Shown here: positions 10,721-21,480 of the stretch, in pieces
How the letters are laid out: the number at the start of each line of letters is the position of its first letter
How positions within the stretch are numbered: position 1 is the first letter of the stretch
Origin: Pyxicephalus adspersus
Lineage: Eukaryota; Chordata; Amphibia; Anura; Pyxicephalidae
Reading direction: 5' to 3'
DNA length: 64,000 bases
Assembly (NCBI RefSeq): GCF_032062135.1
Contig: NC_092861.1
Span: 135,295,261 to 135,359,260 of the forward strand
Translations under genes and position numbers: made by a program
The notes under the pieces: generated by a model
What the model was told of the DNA's origin: nothing
What the model saw: only the letters and a program-made list of their open reading frames with translations
Databases searched by the model: none

Positions 10721-12038
10721 CATAAATGAAAAAAAAATAACATAAATTAGCATCTTCTGAGCAGGACTGGCATTTGTAGTTCAGTGTCACTCTCAGAAAA
10801 GGTGCGCTTCAATTTGTGATAAACTCCTCTCCTGTAACTAACAATCAGCTCATCCAAAAAGTAAAAAGTCCATGCCTGAAAAAAAATAGGCCTAAAAGTA
10901 GCTGGAGACTACATTTTAGAATCTCTATATTATCACACTCATAGGTCATTAAAAAATGTCTGTTGGCTCCTAGATTAAACTAACAAGTGTAATTTCAGAT
11001 TAACTAAGGTTAGTCTGAAACTGAGGTTCCCAAGCCCCTTAGCACTAGACTTGAATGGGGACCTCTGGTGCTAAATGACTGAACAGCTGAAAAAAGGGAA
11101 ACCCTGATGACGGCTTAAGTGTCAGAGTTTCCCCTTTCTCAGCCAGTCACAGAGCGGAGCAATCAGCGGAGCTCTGTTCTCCTGACAGCTCCACTCTCCT
11201 GGTTGCTCCCGTAGCCCTAGCAATGAGACCAATGTGTTCTTGGATGCAGAACACATGCGAGAGCCCTGCTAGAGCTGTCGGATGGGGGTTATCTGAATTT
11301 TCCGATTATCAGAGTTCTGGATAACTGGGGTTTTACTGTAATGCCTGTGTTAAATCCTTAGATGCAAGCGGACATTCTGTGGCACCTGGGTTGCATACTA
11401 GTTAGGGCTGCAATGTTGCCCTTAAGAATCCAAAAGGTTTCAGCTTCACTGTTCTGCATTAGGGGTCTGTTCATGCATGAACATTACCATAACATGTGGT
11501 AACAAACAAACATACTTGTGACATACTTTGAATGGCTCCCTGGCCTACCTCTACTATGAACTGCAATGCACCCTAGTAATGCATTACACAGTAATGCATG
11601 GTTTGCTTTGCAGTGCTGCACTACAATCATACATTAAGGTGTGTTCCAGTCTATCCATTCCATTTATGTTTAATGAAGTATGCTATAGCATGCACCTTAT
11701 ATGTGCGGAAGCTTATTCCAATTAGCCTATATTTTTTATAAACAAGATAATGTGATATTCTTTCAAACATTCTCTTGTGGGAATCAACTACTACCAATGA
11801 AACACATGGAGCTAGGAGATTTCCACAAGGAAATGTTTGAAGAAATGTCCAATTCTCTGTTTTATATATAAAGTCCACTGAGTGCATCCCAGAAATCAAA
11901 AGAGTGACCATCTGAGCTTTCTCATACACAAATATTTTGTTTGTTACAGATTCTTTTTGACAAAGCTTTGTTTAGATTCTTTTTTAATCCATAATCAACA
12001 AATTTGAAGGTAAAAAAAGAGTGCAAAAATAAGCCAAC
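10721..12038. other. Intronic DNA with unclassified repeat-like sequence
   Basis: A less AT-rich stretch (about 11020-11340) contains 'cagagttctggataactggg' near its end and looks like part of a dispersed repeat. 11540-11640 has repeated 'taatgcat' motifs. No further GTF2A1L exon is needed or seen between phases. Confidence 0.4.
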
Positions 12039-12162
12039 CTGTTGATGTATGAAGAGACTGATGTAAATGCTGTGGTAACTGAAGAACAAACTGCGGTACA
12101 CTACAATGATCCCTGAAGAATCCCTCTGTAGCTTTCGACTGCATCAATTTGGTTTCCCATAA
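12039..12162 (-). CDS. GTF2A1L: GTF2A1L exon, end of N-terminal bundle (probable coding exon 3)
   Basis: This 124-bp exon (41 codons plus one base) follows the acceptor tctcttacag and opens with Leu-Trp-Glu-Thr-Lys, the invariant start of this exon in TFIIA alpha. It continues through the KATEGFF block and the paralogue-specific VLQLPQHLHQSLHTST segment, then a gttggc donor (GT at 12037-12038). The block matches human GTF2A1L (KATEDFF, LQLPHSLHQTL) and not GTF2A1, which identifies the paralogue. It pairs with 18129-18230 across a 5966-bp intron that contains an assembly gap and several repeats. The last base (G) joins the first two bases of 8494-8540 to give Val. Confidence 0.92.
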
Positions 12163-13026
12163 CTGTAAGAGAGAAAATATATCAAAGTGTCTTTGAATGT
12201 TTACACGCTTTATTTTTATATAATGCATTTGCGGAGGGCACTTTTAAAAAGCAGTGATGTACTAGAGGGACATGCGTTTAACGTGCCCTGCAGTTTTGCA
12301 AGTAACTTTTCCTTTCCATAAGAACAAATGTGTGCATTACAGGGATAGAAATAGTACAGATCCATCTTTCATTCTTTGGGGTACATTGAGCATCACTTTA
12401 AAGGAAACCTGTGCTTTGCTGAGGAAAGACAATGTAGCACGTTTCATTTACCCCTGCCTAGAAGGGACATTACAGAAGGGCAGTCCATGTATTTGATTCC
12501 ATTCCCCCAAGCGATCTGTTCAATTTACCAAAATAGGAAATACACACAATCCTACAAACTGACTGTGTATTTTATTTACAATTAAATATAGTTATCTATG
12601 TGTACACAGAGGAAATATATAATGGATGCCCATCTGCCCTTACTTCTAACAATGCTTTGTATTTGGTTTGCAGTTTCCTTTTTAGGTTGTACATTTTCAC
12701 AGTTTTTTTTTTCTACACTTTTGAATTTATCATCTGAATCATTATGGTAAAGTCCTCCAGTAAACCATTTTTCATTTTTTTAAAAATAACACTTTACAGG
12801 ACTTCTCAGGCACCACTTAATATAATTTAATTTCTTCAAACCTCACATCACTTAAAGTAAATATGGTTGGATGTGACTTCATACGCACACTGTAGTTTTT
12901 ACAGCATAAAACACTTTTGAAAGTCCTCTAGTATACAAAAAGTAGTCCTGTGAAAGAGAGGCAGGGAAATATGCGGAGGGGCTTCATGACAGGCGTGCTC
13001 GGACTGCACAGAAAAAGGGGGGGGGG
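12163..13026. other. Start of the largest GTF2A1L intron seen
   Basis: 12400-12490 resembles family A ('aggaaagacaatgtagcac', 'cctagaagggacattac'). 12945-13016 is less AT-rich, then 10 Gs at 13017-13026 run directly into the gap. Nothing coding is seen. Confidence 0.4.
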
Positions 13027-13709
13027 NNNNNNNNNNNNNNNNNNNNNNNNNNNNNNNNNNNNNNNNNNNNNNNNNNNNNNNNNNNNNNNNNNNNNNNNNN
13101 NNNNNNNNNNNNNNNNNNNNNNNNNNNNNNNNNNNNNNNNNNNNNNNNNNNNNNNNNNNNNNNNNNNNNNNNNNNNNNNNNNNNNNNNNNNNNNNNNNNN
13201 NNNNNNNNNNNNNNNNNNNNNNNNNNNNNNNNNNNNNNNNNNNNNNNNNNNNNNNNNNNNNNNNNNNNNNNNNNNNNNNNNNNNNNNNNNNNNNNNNNNN
13301 NNNNNNNNNNNNNNNNNNNNNNNNNNNNNNNNNNNNNNNNNNNNNNNNNNNNNNNNNNNNNNNNNNNNNNNNNNNNNNNNNNNNNNNNNNNNNNNNNNNN
13401 NNNNNNNNNNNNNNNNNNNNNNNNNNNNNNNNNNNNNNNNNNNNNNNNNNNNNNNNNNNNNNNNNNNNNNNNNNNNNNNNNNNNNNNNNNNNNNNNNNNN
13501 NNNNNNNNNNNNNNNNNNNNNNNNNNNNNNNNNNNNNNNNNNNNNNNNNNNNNNNNNNNNNNNNNNNNNNNNNNNNNNNNNNNNNNNNNNNNNNNNNNNN
13601 NNNNNNNNNNNNNNNNNNNNNNNNNNNNNNNNNNNNNNNNNNNNNNNNNNNNNNNNNNNNNNNNNNNNNNNNNNNNNNNNNNNNNNNNNNNNNNNNNNNN
13701 NNNNNNNNN
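13027..13709. other. Assembly gap (683 N)
   Basis: Undetermined bases. The left flank ends in ten G and the right flank starts with four G (13710-13713), so a G-homopolymer or G-rich repeat probably stopped the reads. All long open frames spanning 12899-13804 are artefacts of the N run. Confidence 1.
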
Positions 13710-13713
13710 GGGG

Positions 13714-15480
13714 CAAAGGTACGAGCTACCCTAGTCAAGCTATGAACCATGCTTCCCACCAATTGTTAAAGTTCATACCAATTTATTTTCATTTACCTCG
13801 TTAAGAAGCAAGGGCCTCACAGGCTTTAAGGTAAACTTGCTGCAGGAAGCAAAGACCGGTATTCTTGGTACCAATTTGTGCATAACACATTGCAGACCTG
13901 CATGAAATACATACTCTAGTTCCTGCATGAACTAGTGAGCTATGACTGACTATAAACCCAGCATTGTTTAATATTCTAATTAAACTGGACATAAAACACA
14001 GATTTTTTATTATATTAGATCATTTATTTTTTACTTATTAATGTTTTAGGGCAGAGACCTACACATATCTGTTTTGGAAGACTAGACAAAAGAGTTGGAT
14101 GTTACATGAGATGGAAAGTTGTTTTGCTTTAATTCCCCCTCCACAAAAGCACATGCTTGCCTTTTCTTTGCACCTCCACCAATCACCGCTGCGCTCTCCT
14201 CCCCTCACTTCACTTCCATTGTGGTTGTTCATCTTCTGTCCTTCAGGAATCCGCCAGGACAGATCCATGAACGAGGTCTGACGACCACTGTTCACACTTC
14301 TGATTCTCGTCCAAGTTGAGCCCAACAGCTTGTATCAGCCTTACCCAATGCCACATGTGATAGAGCTGTCACTTGCTCCTCCTTAGCTGGAATCAAGGTG
14401 GAATATCCTTTGCTTTCTAACAGAGCAGCAGAGGGGTTTAGCAAAATTTCATATAGACCGTTATTAAATTGATGCTTTTTGTTTTAAATGTTAACAAAGA
14501 AATGTGTTACAAGAAACTGATACAACACGTTCTGCAAAGTGTTTGTATGTTCTCTCTCTGTTTCCTCTGGGGACTTTGTTTTCCTGCTACATCCCAAAAA
14601 TATGCACTTAAGTTAATTGACTTCCCTTCAAAAATTGACCATAGACTGCGTTAATGACATATGACTTTGGTAGGGACATTGGATTGTGAGCCCCTTTGAA
14701 GGAGAGTTAATGATGTGATTAAAAACCAATAGGTTGGTAATATATAAAAACAAGTAAAACCAGTAATAAAATGCCACGACTAAAGCAGAAATCTAAAGAT
14801 TGGAAGGGGGTATGCCACATTCACACCTACTAAAGCTATATTAATTGTTGACATACATCTTTAATACAAATTGTATATGTGTTTTTGTGTGCGTTTTAAC
14901 CAGGAGGAGGCTTGGTCAACAAAAGGTAGAACACAATTAAATACATAAAAACCACATAACCAATTCCATCCTAAATGACAACCACATGAGTTCTGGAGAC
15001 TCCTAGCAGTGCATTGGATATAGGTGGTTTAGGGATCACCCACATGCTGGTTAGGTACTGGGTCAAGGCAAAGAGCATTTTTGATGTGAAAAATACAGCA
15101 ACTCACAGCTACCACAATCTGTCCTTCATTACTTTCAGGAATAAAAAAAAAAAAAGGATTGCCAATTGGTTTCTATGGGTTACTGCATTCTGTCTTATTA
15201 AATAGGCTCACAGATGCTCCCAAGAGATTCCTACTATCAAACACATTACTTAGAACATTTTCACCCAGCAGGAAAAGAAGCTGAAATCCACGTCAATTGA
15301 AATATAAGTAAAATTCTTTTGGCGCAGAGATGTTGTAAAAAGCTACTGAAGTGTCAAGGCAGTTTTCATCCCTGCAGAAGATTTTTTTTGTTAACATAAC
15401 TTGACTCCCTGGAAAAATAATTTCAGAACACAATGCAAGGATTGTGTACCAAAAAATTCAACAATAAAATGTGTTCGGTG
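13714..15480. other. Intron remainder around the SINE
   Basis: Besides the SINE fragment at 14545-14720, a C-rich stretch at 14130-14330 has open frames on both strands (minus 14059-14325; plus 14099-14319) without recognisable similarity or convincing splice sites. The rest is AT-rich. Confidence 0.4.
14545..14720 (+). mobile_element. tRNA-derived SINE fragment (body)
   Basis: Matches the body of the SINE at 62678-63060: 'ctgtttcctctggggact', 'gttaattgacttccct', 'gaccatagactgcgttaat', 'gacatatgactttggtaggg' and 'acattggattgtgagcccct'. The tRNA-like head is missing (5' truncated), as is the ATT tail. It is within the GTF2A1L intron. Confidence 0.7.
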
Positions 15481-15620
15481 CAGAGTTCTCCCCAGAATTT
15501 ATTTTAGTCGGGTGGGGGGAAATTGTAGTCAGGAGGTCAAAAAGTGAGTGGAGTAACACTTGCCAAATTTGATGTTTCCATTTTTTTAAATCCAAAAACC
15601 CCTAGAATTGTGTCGGCTTC
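15481..15620 (+). repeat. Fragment related to the hAT-like MITE at 16411
   Basis: Starts 'cagagttctccccagaattt' and has 'gtcgggtggggggaaattg' followed by 'gtgagtggagtaacacttg'. This parallels 'cagtgttctcccctgaaac' and 'gctgggtgagaagaagttg' at 16411. The far terminus is not visible. Confidence 0.45.
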
Positions 15621-15784
15621 CCGCCATCACCCCCTATACCATGCTTCAGCTTTCTAATGCCCAAACCAATATTGCATCATCTACATACTACATCTTTAGT
15701 ATACCTGTGAGCGCTTATAAAACAAAACAAAAAAAAAAAAAAGATGCTGAAAGCAGTAACCCTCCGTCATACTCGGGGTAGCTA

Positions 15785-15975
15785 AAACAATAGTAAATAG
15801 AGCCTTACCTGGTCTGCCGGTGTCTTTTTTCGCGATTCCCATATTCTCGCTTCTTCCGGCATCTTCCGCATCTGACGAGTCACTGGGAGTTCCTGGAGAC
15901 GTCGGTACATGCGGCCGTTGCGTCGGGGGCGCAGTGGGAATTTAAAATCTATTTGTATTGCATTCAATACAAAAT
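15785..15975 (-). repeat. GC-rich dispersed repeat fragment with CpG sites
   Basis: A local GC-rich, CpG-containing block ('tacatgcggccgttgcgtcg') is followed by 'ttgcattcaatacaaa' and its inverted copy 'tgtattgaatgcaa'. It carries a 78-codon minus frame (15782-16018) rich in Arg with no known domain. In a frog intron this looks like a transposon remnant rather than a CpG-island promoter, because it is short and is followed by an imperfect palindrome. Confidence 0.4.
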
Positions 15976-16410
15976 AACTGTATTGAATGCAAGTAGAAAG
16001 CAGTACATTGTCTTTCATGAAAATTTATTTTACAGTATAACATAAGAGTATAATATTTTTTTTTTAAAAACATTTTAAAAATAATTTCTATAAAAAAAAA
16101 AAATTTTATAAATTAAAAAAAAAACTTTGTTAAATAAATTATTTTGACATGATTTTGTGTTACAAACGTTATCATACTCATACTATTGTATTATACTTTA
16201 AAAAAAAAAAAATCATGAAAACCAATGTACCGCCTTGGACATATAAATCTGGACAGAAATGAATTTCCCAGGAGGTTCAGAAAAAATGAAGAACACTTAA
16301 AAAAGCTAACATAGTTATGACAAGAGCTTCCAATTCAGGTTCCAATTCCAATTCCATGAATACAGATGGCGGGGGGAGGTAAAACATCTTTGAATTTTGC
16401 ATGTAGGTTC

Positions 16411-16577
16411 CAGTGTTCTCCCCTGAAACATTTTTGAGCTGGGTGAGAAGAAGTTGTAGGTGGGTGGCAGCCCCGGTATTGTGACTCAACTCTTCAGTTA
16501 CCACCCAAAAACATCCAAGTGGTAACTGAAAAGTGCCAGGTGGTGCATCCGGCTAAAAGGAGCTGGGAAGAACACTG
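16411..16577. mobile_element. Short hAT-like MITE, 167 bp
   Basis: Ends are inverted repeats: 'cagtgttctcccc' at the left and 'gggaagaacactg' at the right. The interior contains a second inverted pair, 'cagttaccac' and 'gtggtaactg' (16494-16530). Its length and ends are those of a non-autonomous DNA transposon; flanking GGTTCC is present on both sides but the exact target duplication is ambiguous. Confidence 0.65.
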
Positions 16578-18128
16578 GGTTCCATTCAGGTTGGATTGAA
16601 GCACAGTTACCGCTTTCTCATGCCAATGAACCGCTGCATTGTGGAAGTTGCTATGTGTTGCATCTAATCACAGCAGCCCAATAGAGAGTGGATGGAAGCA
16701 GAAGTGAGCGGTTCAGAACTGTTCACTGCCACCTGCTGTTAAAGCGGAACTAATCAAAAAAAAAAATCACTTTCAGCAAAAATCTGGTTCTTTAAGAGCG
16801 CCAGACTGCAGTGCTATCTCAGAGTAGCTGACAAGGGGCCAGCCAGTGGGAGACGTACAGGACCGATTGCTCCCAATGCGGGTCTGAGCTGGCAGATCGA
16901 CACCCTGGTACACCAGGGCTCTACTGTGGGCAACAAATAGTTCATGATCAGATCTGTAGCAAACTGTGGGAATGACAGCTTGTCAGTTCTGCTAGAAGAT
17001 TTCATGAGTTAGTATTAGCAAAAGAAACATTGTCCCCATCTTCTAAACAGAGCTGGTAGGCTGCCCAGGCTCACTGATGGCTCCCTCTGCATGAAGCTTG
17101 GACTGGGTGACGGAAAACTGGGGCGCAGGCCACCCTGCAAAATTGGTCACCACAGGCAACACATAAACTGAGGTCCATTCGTGAAAAAAAAGTTCTTGGG
17201 CTTCCCTTGTTAGTGTGGGCGAATAATTAGAACTAGGTTAGAAATGGAAAAGTGTAGAGAAATAGGCCACTGAAGAGTCTTTAAAAAGCTGACACCTGGC
17301 ACCCTTGTATGATCAGGGTTTCTTTTTCCTGGCACCTATTAAAGGACAGAGTAGTGACAAAAGGATCAGCGGCAATGACCACATTATGCAGCAATGATTC
17401 GGGCATTGAATTCACCTAGACATGTAGGTTTCTAAAGAAGCTCCATGGGGTAAATTTTCACCCCACTCTGCCCCCTACTTAGTGCTCCAATAAATAATGC
17501 TGCTGATTGGAGTGCTGTGCAGGGGGCTGTCAAACGTATAGAAATCTACACTTCTGTGCTCTGTGTAGAGAATCTGTCTGGATCTACATTGTGCTAAATG
17601 TAAAGGCCACAAAAAAAAAAAAAAAAGCTGCAGCTCAATATATAGTAAAAAAAATAAATAAATAAAAGACTTCCACATCGATTCCTGTTTACACAGCCAC
17701 TAAATTGCATTGCAGAAGTATAAATAAAGCTTCCAGCTGACTTCAAGGCTAACCTGCAAGTAGGAAAAGTATTGATAAGTAACATAATTAATTAACAACA
17801 TGCAACACAAAATTCCCTTGTGTTCCTTTTGTTTTGTGGCAGTGAATCCTGCACTCCCACATGGGAAGGTGGATAGACCCCATTCAATGTATGTATATAG
17901 GACCCATAGGTACATAGAAATCTACAAGAGTAACATATAATTCTGCCTTGCATCGTATAACATAGATGGTGAATGCCATGGTGGTCAGCTTGCATTCCGA
18001 CATCCCAGAATGTCGGTTATTAAAGAGCAATGTCACTTTAAATTGATAGCCTTTTTTAATGTTGAAAGGTTCACTTGGACATGATCAACAACTTAGCATT
18101 TAATAAATAGCCAAAATCTGACACTTAC
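16578..18128. other. Intron upstream part, repeat-like sequence
   Basis: 16790-17160 is a less AT-rich block resembling a dispersed repeat. 17600-17670 has A-rich tracts. Small minus frames (17475-17995) have no domain. No exon is expected between 12162 and 18129 because the two flanking exons are adjacent in the protein. Confidence 0.4.
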
Positions 18129-18230
18129 TCGCTTAAGCTCCTTTAGAACCTGTTCATCAACACCTTCCTCAACAAAAAGTTCACTTACGCCTTCAATAAC
18201 ATCTTCAATAATAGACTTGTAGAGTTTTGG
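18129..18230 (-). CDS. GTF2A1L: GTF2A1L exon encoding the TFIIA-alpha N-terminal helix (probable coding exon 2)
   Basis: This 102-bp exon has 34 whole codons. It begins after a polypyrimidine-AG acceptor (AG at 18231-18232) with Pro-Lys-Leu-Tyr-Lys and ends in Arg before a gtaagt donor (GT at 18127-18128). The peptide carries the family hallmark S-I-I-E-D-V-I-E-G-V followed by an acidic helix ending EQVLKELKR, close to human GTF2A1L. In TFIIA this segment forms part of the four-helix bundle with the gamma subunit. The phase-0 start matches a short upstream exon with the initiator Met, which I could not find to the right. The closest alternative is the somatic paralogue GTF2A1, which shares this block; the following exon decides in favour of GTF2A1L. 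Confidence 0.92.
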
Positions 18231-18823
18231 CTGTGGAAAAACAGAAAGGTCAGTCAGCATTGACTGTCAGTCATAATTTGGAAAGTTCTTACAGAACTTT
18301 TTACCATCTCCTTATGCATCCAACTATTATAAAATGTTTATACCTGTGCAATGTGCATTCCAATATGAATGCTGACTAGCCTACAAATTCAGTAAATAGC
18401 TACAATCAACTTATCTGAAGACTGACATTTACAGCAAAATCTTTTTGCACATTTCAAGTGAACGTTTTTGATGGGTGCTGTAATAATGCAGTCATAGAAG
18501 TTCTAGAATTAATTTCTCCTGATAGCCTCGCTTTCTTTCTGATTAAAATCACCTGGCATTTAAGAAAATCATTCACAAGGACTCACAGACAACACCCAGG
18601 TGATTTCATTTAGGTAAGGTAGAAAGATGTTCACATTATTACGGAATTTAAAGAGAGTTTATAGCAAAGGGTCTAACAACTAAGATTGGGAAGAAATATT
18701 TCAAATTCATTTGTTGCAATGTGGTATTGTTAAAGTCATATTATACCATGCATTATCACAGCATTGCTCATCAATGCATTGCAAAACAGTGGCAAATTGG
18801 CAAAGCATTGCACCATAACACAA

Positions 18824-18880
<57 letters not shown>

Positions 18881-20417
18881 AAAAACACAACACATAGTCC
18901 CTATGGGAACTAAGAGGCCACTTACATCTTAACAAGCAAACCTTGATACAATCACCAAATTCTACTTCCATGTTTCTTTTGGAGAAACCAGGATACCCAG
19001 CACAGTATGCCAAGCTGGGCAATGCTTAGCATTGTGTTAAAAGAAATTAGCAGGTAAGTATGTTTTATTGCAGAAGGGACATTGCCTGATTCTTCTGAAC
19101 TAAAGTTCTTTTTCTGTTTTCTGTGCTGAAAAGCATTTGTCTAAACCTATGGTGTGAGCCCAGCCTTACTGACATGTACTTTGTAGGTGAGCATTTATTA
19201 TATCTTCATTGGATCCAAAACAGTTATGGCTTGTTCCCCCTAAGTGTGGCATAAGGCTGTCTACATAGTGTGCGACACACATGGATATTTAACATTGCAT
19301 AGGTATCAATGTCTTTCTCTTCTCATGCATTCCTGTCTGTATGCAGTGTAGAGTATGGGGTCAGCAAAGCAAAAGACAGCCAGACAGGGCAGTGGCAGTG
19401 AGTTGGTGCACCTTGCAGTATACCGCCTGGTAATGCACCTTTATAGTGGGAATGAAGCTTTATATATGTGAGCTATGGAAGCGCAGTGCCTCATACATAA
19501 TAGGGATTGGTGCATCACACTTATTTGGGAGGTAAAATAATCCTAGGACAATAGGACTTGGAACAGACTAACTCACAATTATCTCTTCTGGTCTGCTCAT
19601 CCCAAGAAACTATGCAGATACCAGAATGATGGAATTAGGGTGCTGCACCTGATACATTGCATGGCCACAGATCACACATGGCAAACACATGCAGTGTATT
19701 TCTGATCAGCGGATTGCATCATTTACAATACTCAGTCCTGGGTTCATGTACACATTGGGATGTGCTCCTCCACCCCCACACAGCCAGAACGCATGGTATC
19801 CCCACCACATTTGTAGATGCCCCCAGTGAATACAATGGAAACTTTTATAGGCGTTTATAAGCAATAAATACCTAAAAACACATCAAGAACCATTCTCTTC
19901 GATGCTCAAAAATGTACCAACCCCAAACACACTGGTGTGGTCCATTGGAATAATTAGGAATTTCATACATACCATGGAAATATTCCATGTAGACTTAGCA
20001 TAACCAAGATATTGCATTCTGTGTTATTAAATTGTCAACAAATAAACTTATCATAAATTGGGACTGTATATAAAAACATGCAAATTGTCACAGACAGCCC
20101 AGCAACCAATCAGGCAATTTGGTTGCTACGGGCAATCAGTTTTTATAATGCAACCCATAAAGACTGTATTAAAAAAAAAAAGTTAGTAGCACTAGTAAGT
20201 TTTACTTACCACAGGATTGGGATTACCAGAGTGAGCCATGACTCAACCTCAGTAACCAGCAGCTGCTGTATCCCTTGCTCTTTCTCTGTACCTGGGAGGA
20301 ACCTGTGTCACATGACCCTGAGGTAACATAGACAAAGGTGAATCTCTAGCAACTCACTAGGTTGCTTTACATGACCATGAAGAAGTCACATGACCAAAAA
20401 CTCTTAGGACCCTGAGG
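18231..20417. other. DNA upstream of the first GTF2A1L exon seen
   Basis: The short initiator exon could not be located. An (AT)n microsatellite lies at 18827-18879 and a family A fragment at about 19055-19135. Frames at 18707-19022 rich in Tyr-Ile come from the microsatellite. 20200-20440 is less AT-rich and looks like a repeat flank. Confidence 0.4.
18827..18879. repeat. (AT)n microsatellite
   Basis: An almost uninterrupted AT dinucleotide tract of about 50 bp. Confidence 0.95.
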
Positions 20418-20859
20418 TTACATTAAAGAAGGTAGGTATGTCGTTTGCTCTGCACCCTGATACCAATGGGTTGAATAAACTTTAGTTGTGCTAATCAATT
20501 GCAGGGCATACCTGCCAAACACACGAGGCATATGGCATCCCACGTTGCTTGATCGCTGTCTTCTTTTGAAAAAATGGGCTTTAAAATAACTGGCAACAGG
20601 GGTAGTGCTGGTGCTGCATCGCTTTGAGGGGTACCAGCTGTTGATAGAGTAGCCTCTCCTGTTGCATCTGATGCACTGGAGAAGGGTGAATCTGGCAGCA
20701 TGGACTCTTGGCCATGGCCATCTTTGAGGCCAATTTCTTTGTGAGGCTTGAAAGTTTTTGCGCTTCCAAGTCTCTTGACGGTCAGTCACGTTAGAAAAAT
20801 CGCTAAGAATTTCCAGCTCCTCAGGGCTCTGGACTCAAACGGCCGTTTTGGGAGTAGGT

Positions 20860-20861
<2 letters not shown>
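20418..20861 (-). pseudogene. Decayed transposase-like remnant (possibly hAT)
   Basis: All three minus frames hold overlapping stretches without stops. One (20495-20701) reads like a compact transposase fragment, with a Ser/Ala/Pro-rich linker then an acidic segment ending in QATWDAICLVCLAGMPCN, and similarity to protein appears to continue after an in-frame stop (KFIQPIGIR). This pattern is reminiscent of the region of hAT transposases before the catalytic core. I do not see catalytic residues, and the assignment is tentative. It abuts a 33-base T run on the right. Confidence 0.25.

Positions 20862-20894
<33 letters not shown>
20862..20894. repeat. Poly-T tract of 33 bases
   Basis: Thirty-three consecutive T. 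If it is a retrotransposition tail, the copy lies on the minus strand and extends to the right (from 20895). Confidence 0.9.
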
Positions 20895-20895
<1 letters not shown>

Positions 20896-20917
20896 AAAAA
20901 CTGCATGTGCTGCTTAG

Positions 20918-21345
20918 GGTATGCTGTTAGATGTGCTGGGTATCTGTCAGGATCTCCTCAGGCAAGTAGCACAGGATCACCCAAGGCACAGAGTCTAAGT
21001 GACACCAGGTCTTCACCAGGGCACCCCACAAGGGGTGATGGGCCAGTAGCCAGGAGGCTACGGGTCTCTTTGCTGCTGGGGGTCACCCTACCTGAGGAGG
21101 AAGACTGGATCGGCCTCTGTGTAGAGGCAGGTGGATGCAGTCAGGTTCCAGGCAGGCTCAGGTCAGGTCAGAAATTACAAAGAAGCAAGCAGAGTATCAA
21201 GGTAGCTAGTGAAAAGTAGCAGCACCAGCCTCCATTACTGCAGAGACTAAATAGCCTCGTTTGGCAGCTCGGCAGGGTACACAGGCATGGAATTCAGCAC
21301 GACGGTTTAGCAGGGACCGCTGTGGGAACCGACAGGTATTGTGAC
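20918..21345 (+). repeat. GC-richer LTR-like or unclassified repeat
   Basis: Contains 'tatctgtcaggatctcctca', 'aaggcacagagtctaagtga' and repeated 'caggtcaggt'-type phrases near 21170, ending 'gacaggtattgtgacagt'. The plus frame 20848-21219 has no recognisable domain. The composition differs sharply from flanking DNA. The LTR idea is only from general appearance. Confidence 0.25.
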
Positions 21346-21349
21346 AGTA

Positions 21350-21480
21350 TCCCAGCATCCCCTGGGGCTGTTGGGACTGAATGAGCTAGGTTACGTTATC
21401 CTTGCCCGGACAATCAAGATGGTCGAAGAGATTGAGATACAATTAGGAGAATACAAAGATGGCAGGTGAGGTATTTTTAT
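21350..21480 (+). repeat. Family A fragment
   Basis: Has 'tatcccagcatcccctgggg', 'ttatccttgcccggacaatc' and 'aagatggtcgaagag', which parallel 'tatcccagcattccatgagg', 'ttatcccagtcagcc' and 'aagatggccaaagatc' in the copy at 50715. Confidence 0.5.

Larger units (their letters stand above)
6136..18230 (-). other. GTF2A1L: GTF2A1L locus (TFIIA alpha/beta-like factor, ALF), partial: five coding exons
   Basis: Five exons on the minus strand join in frame (phases 0,1,0,1,0) to 325 codons. GTF2A1L encodes the germ-cell version of the TFIIA alpha/beta precursor; with the gamma subunit it binds TBP-TATA DNA and stabilises pre-initiation complexes in the nucleus. It is assigned to GTF2A1L rather than the somatic GTF2A1 because the second and third exons seen read like the human L paralogue (the KATE-FF and LQLP-LHQ-L-ST blocks), whereas GTF2A1 has a glutamine/histidine-rich stretch there. 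Introns are 5966, 3498, 1219 and 437 bp. The start-codon exon and the acidic plus C-terminal domain exons are not found in the window; the latter should lie left of base 1. In other vertebrates LHCGR follows on the 3' side and STON1 lies on the 5' side; neither is seen here. Confidence 0.9.

Noticed and set aside
12899..13804. Long open frames on both strands (284-287 codons)
   Set aside because: They consist almost entirely of N bases in an assembly gap; the real flanks show no domain.
15785..15975. CpG-island promoter
   Set aside because: The GC-rich block is under 200 bp, sits in the middle of a GTF2A1L intron and is associated with a palindromic repeat.
6136..18230. Assignment to the somatic paralogue GTF2A1
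   Set aside because: The exon at 12039-12162 lacks the Gln/His-rich stretch of GTF2A1 and matches the LQLP-LHQ block of GTF2A1L.
18707..19022. Frames rich in Tyr-Ile repeats
   Set aside because: Translation of an (AT)n microsatellite.
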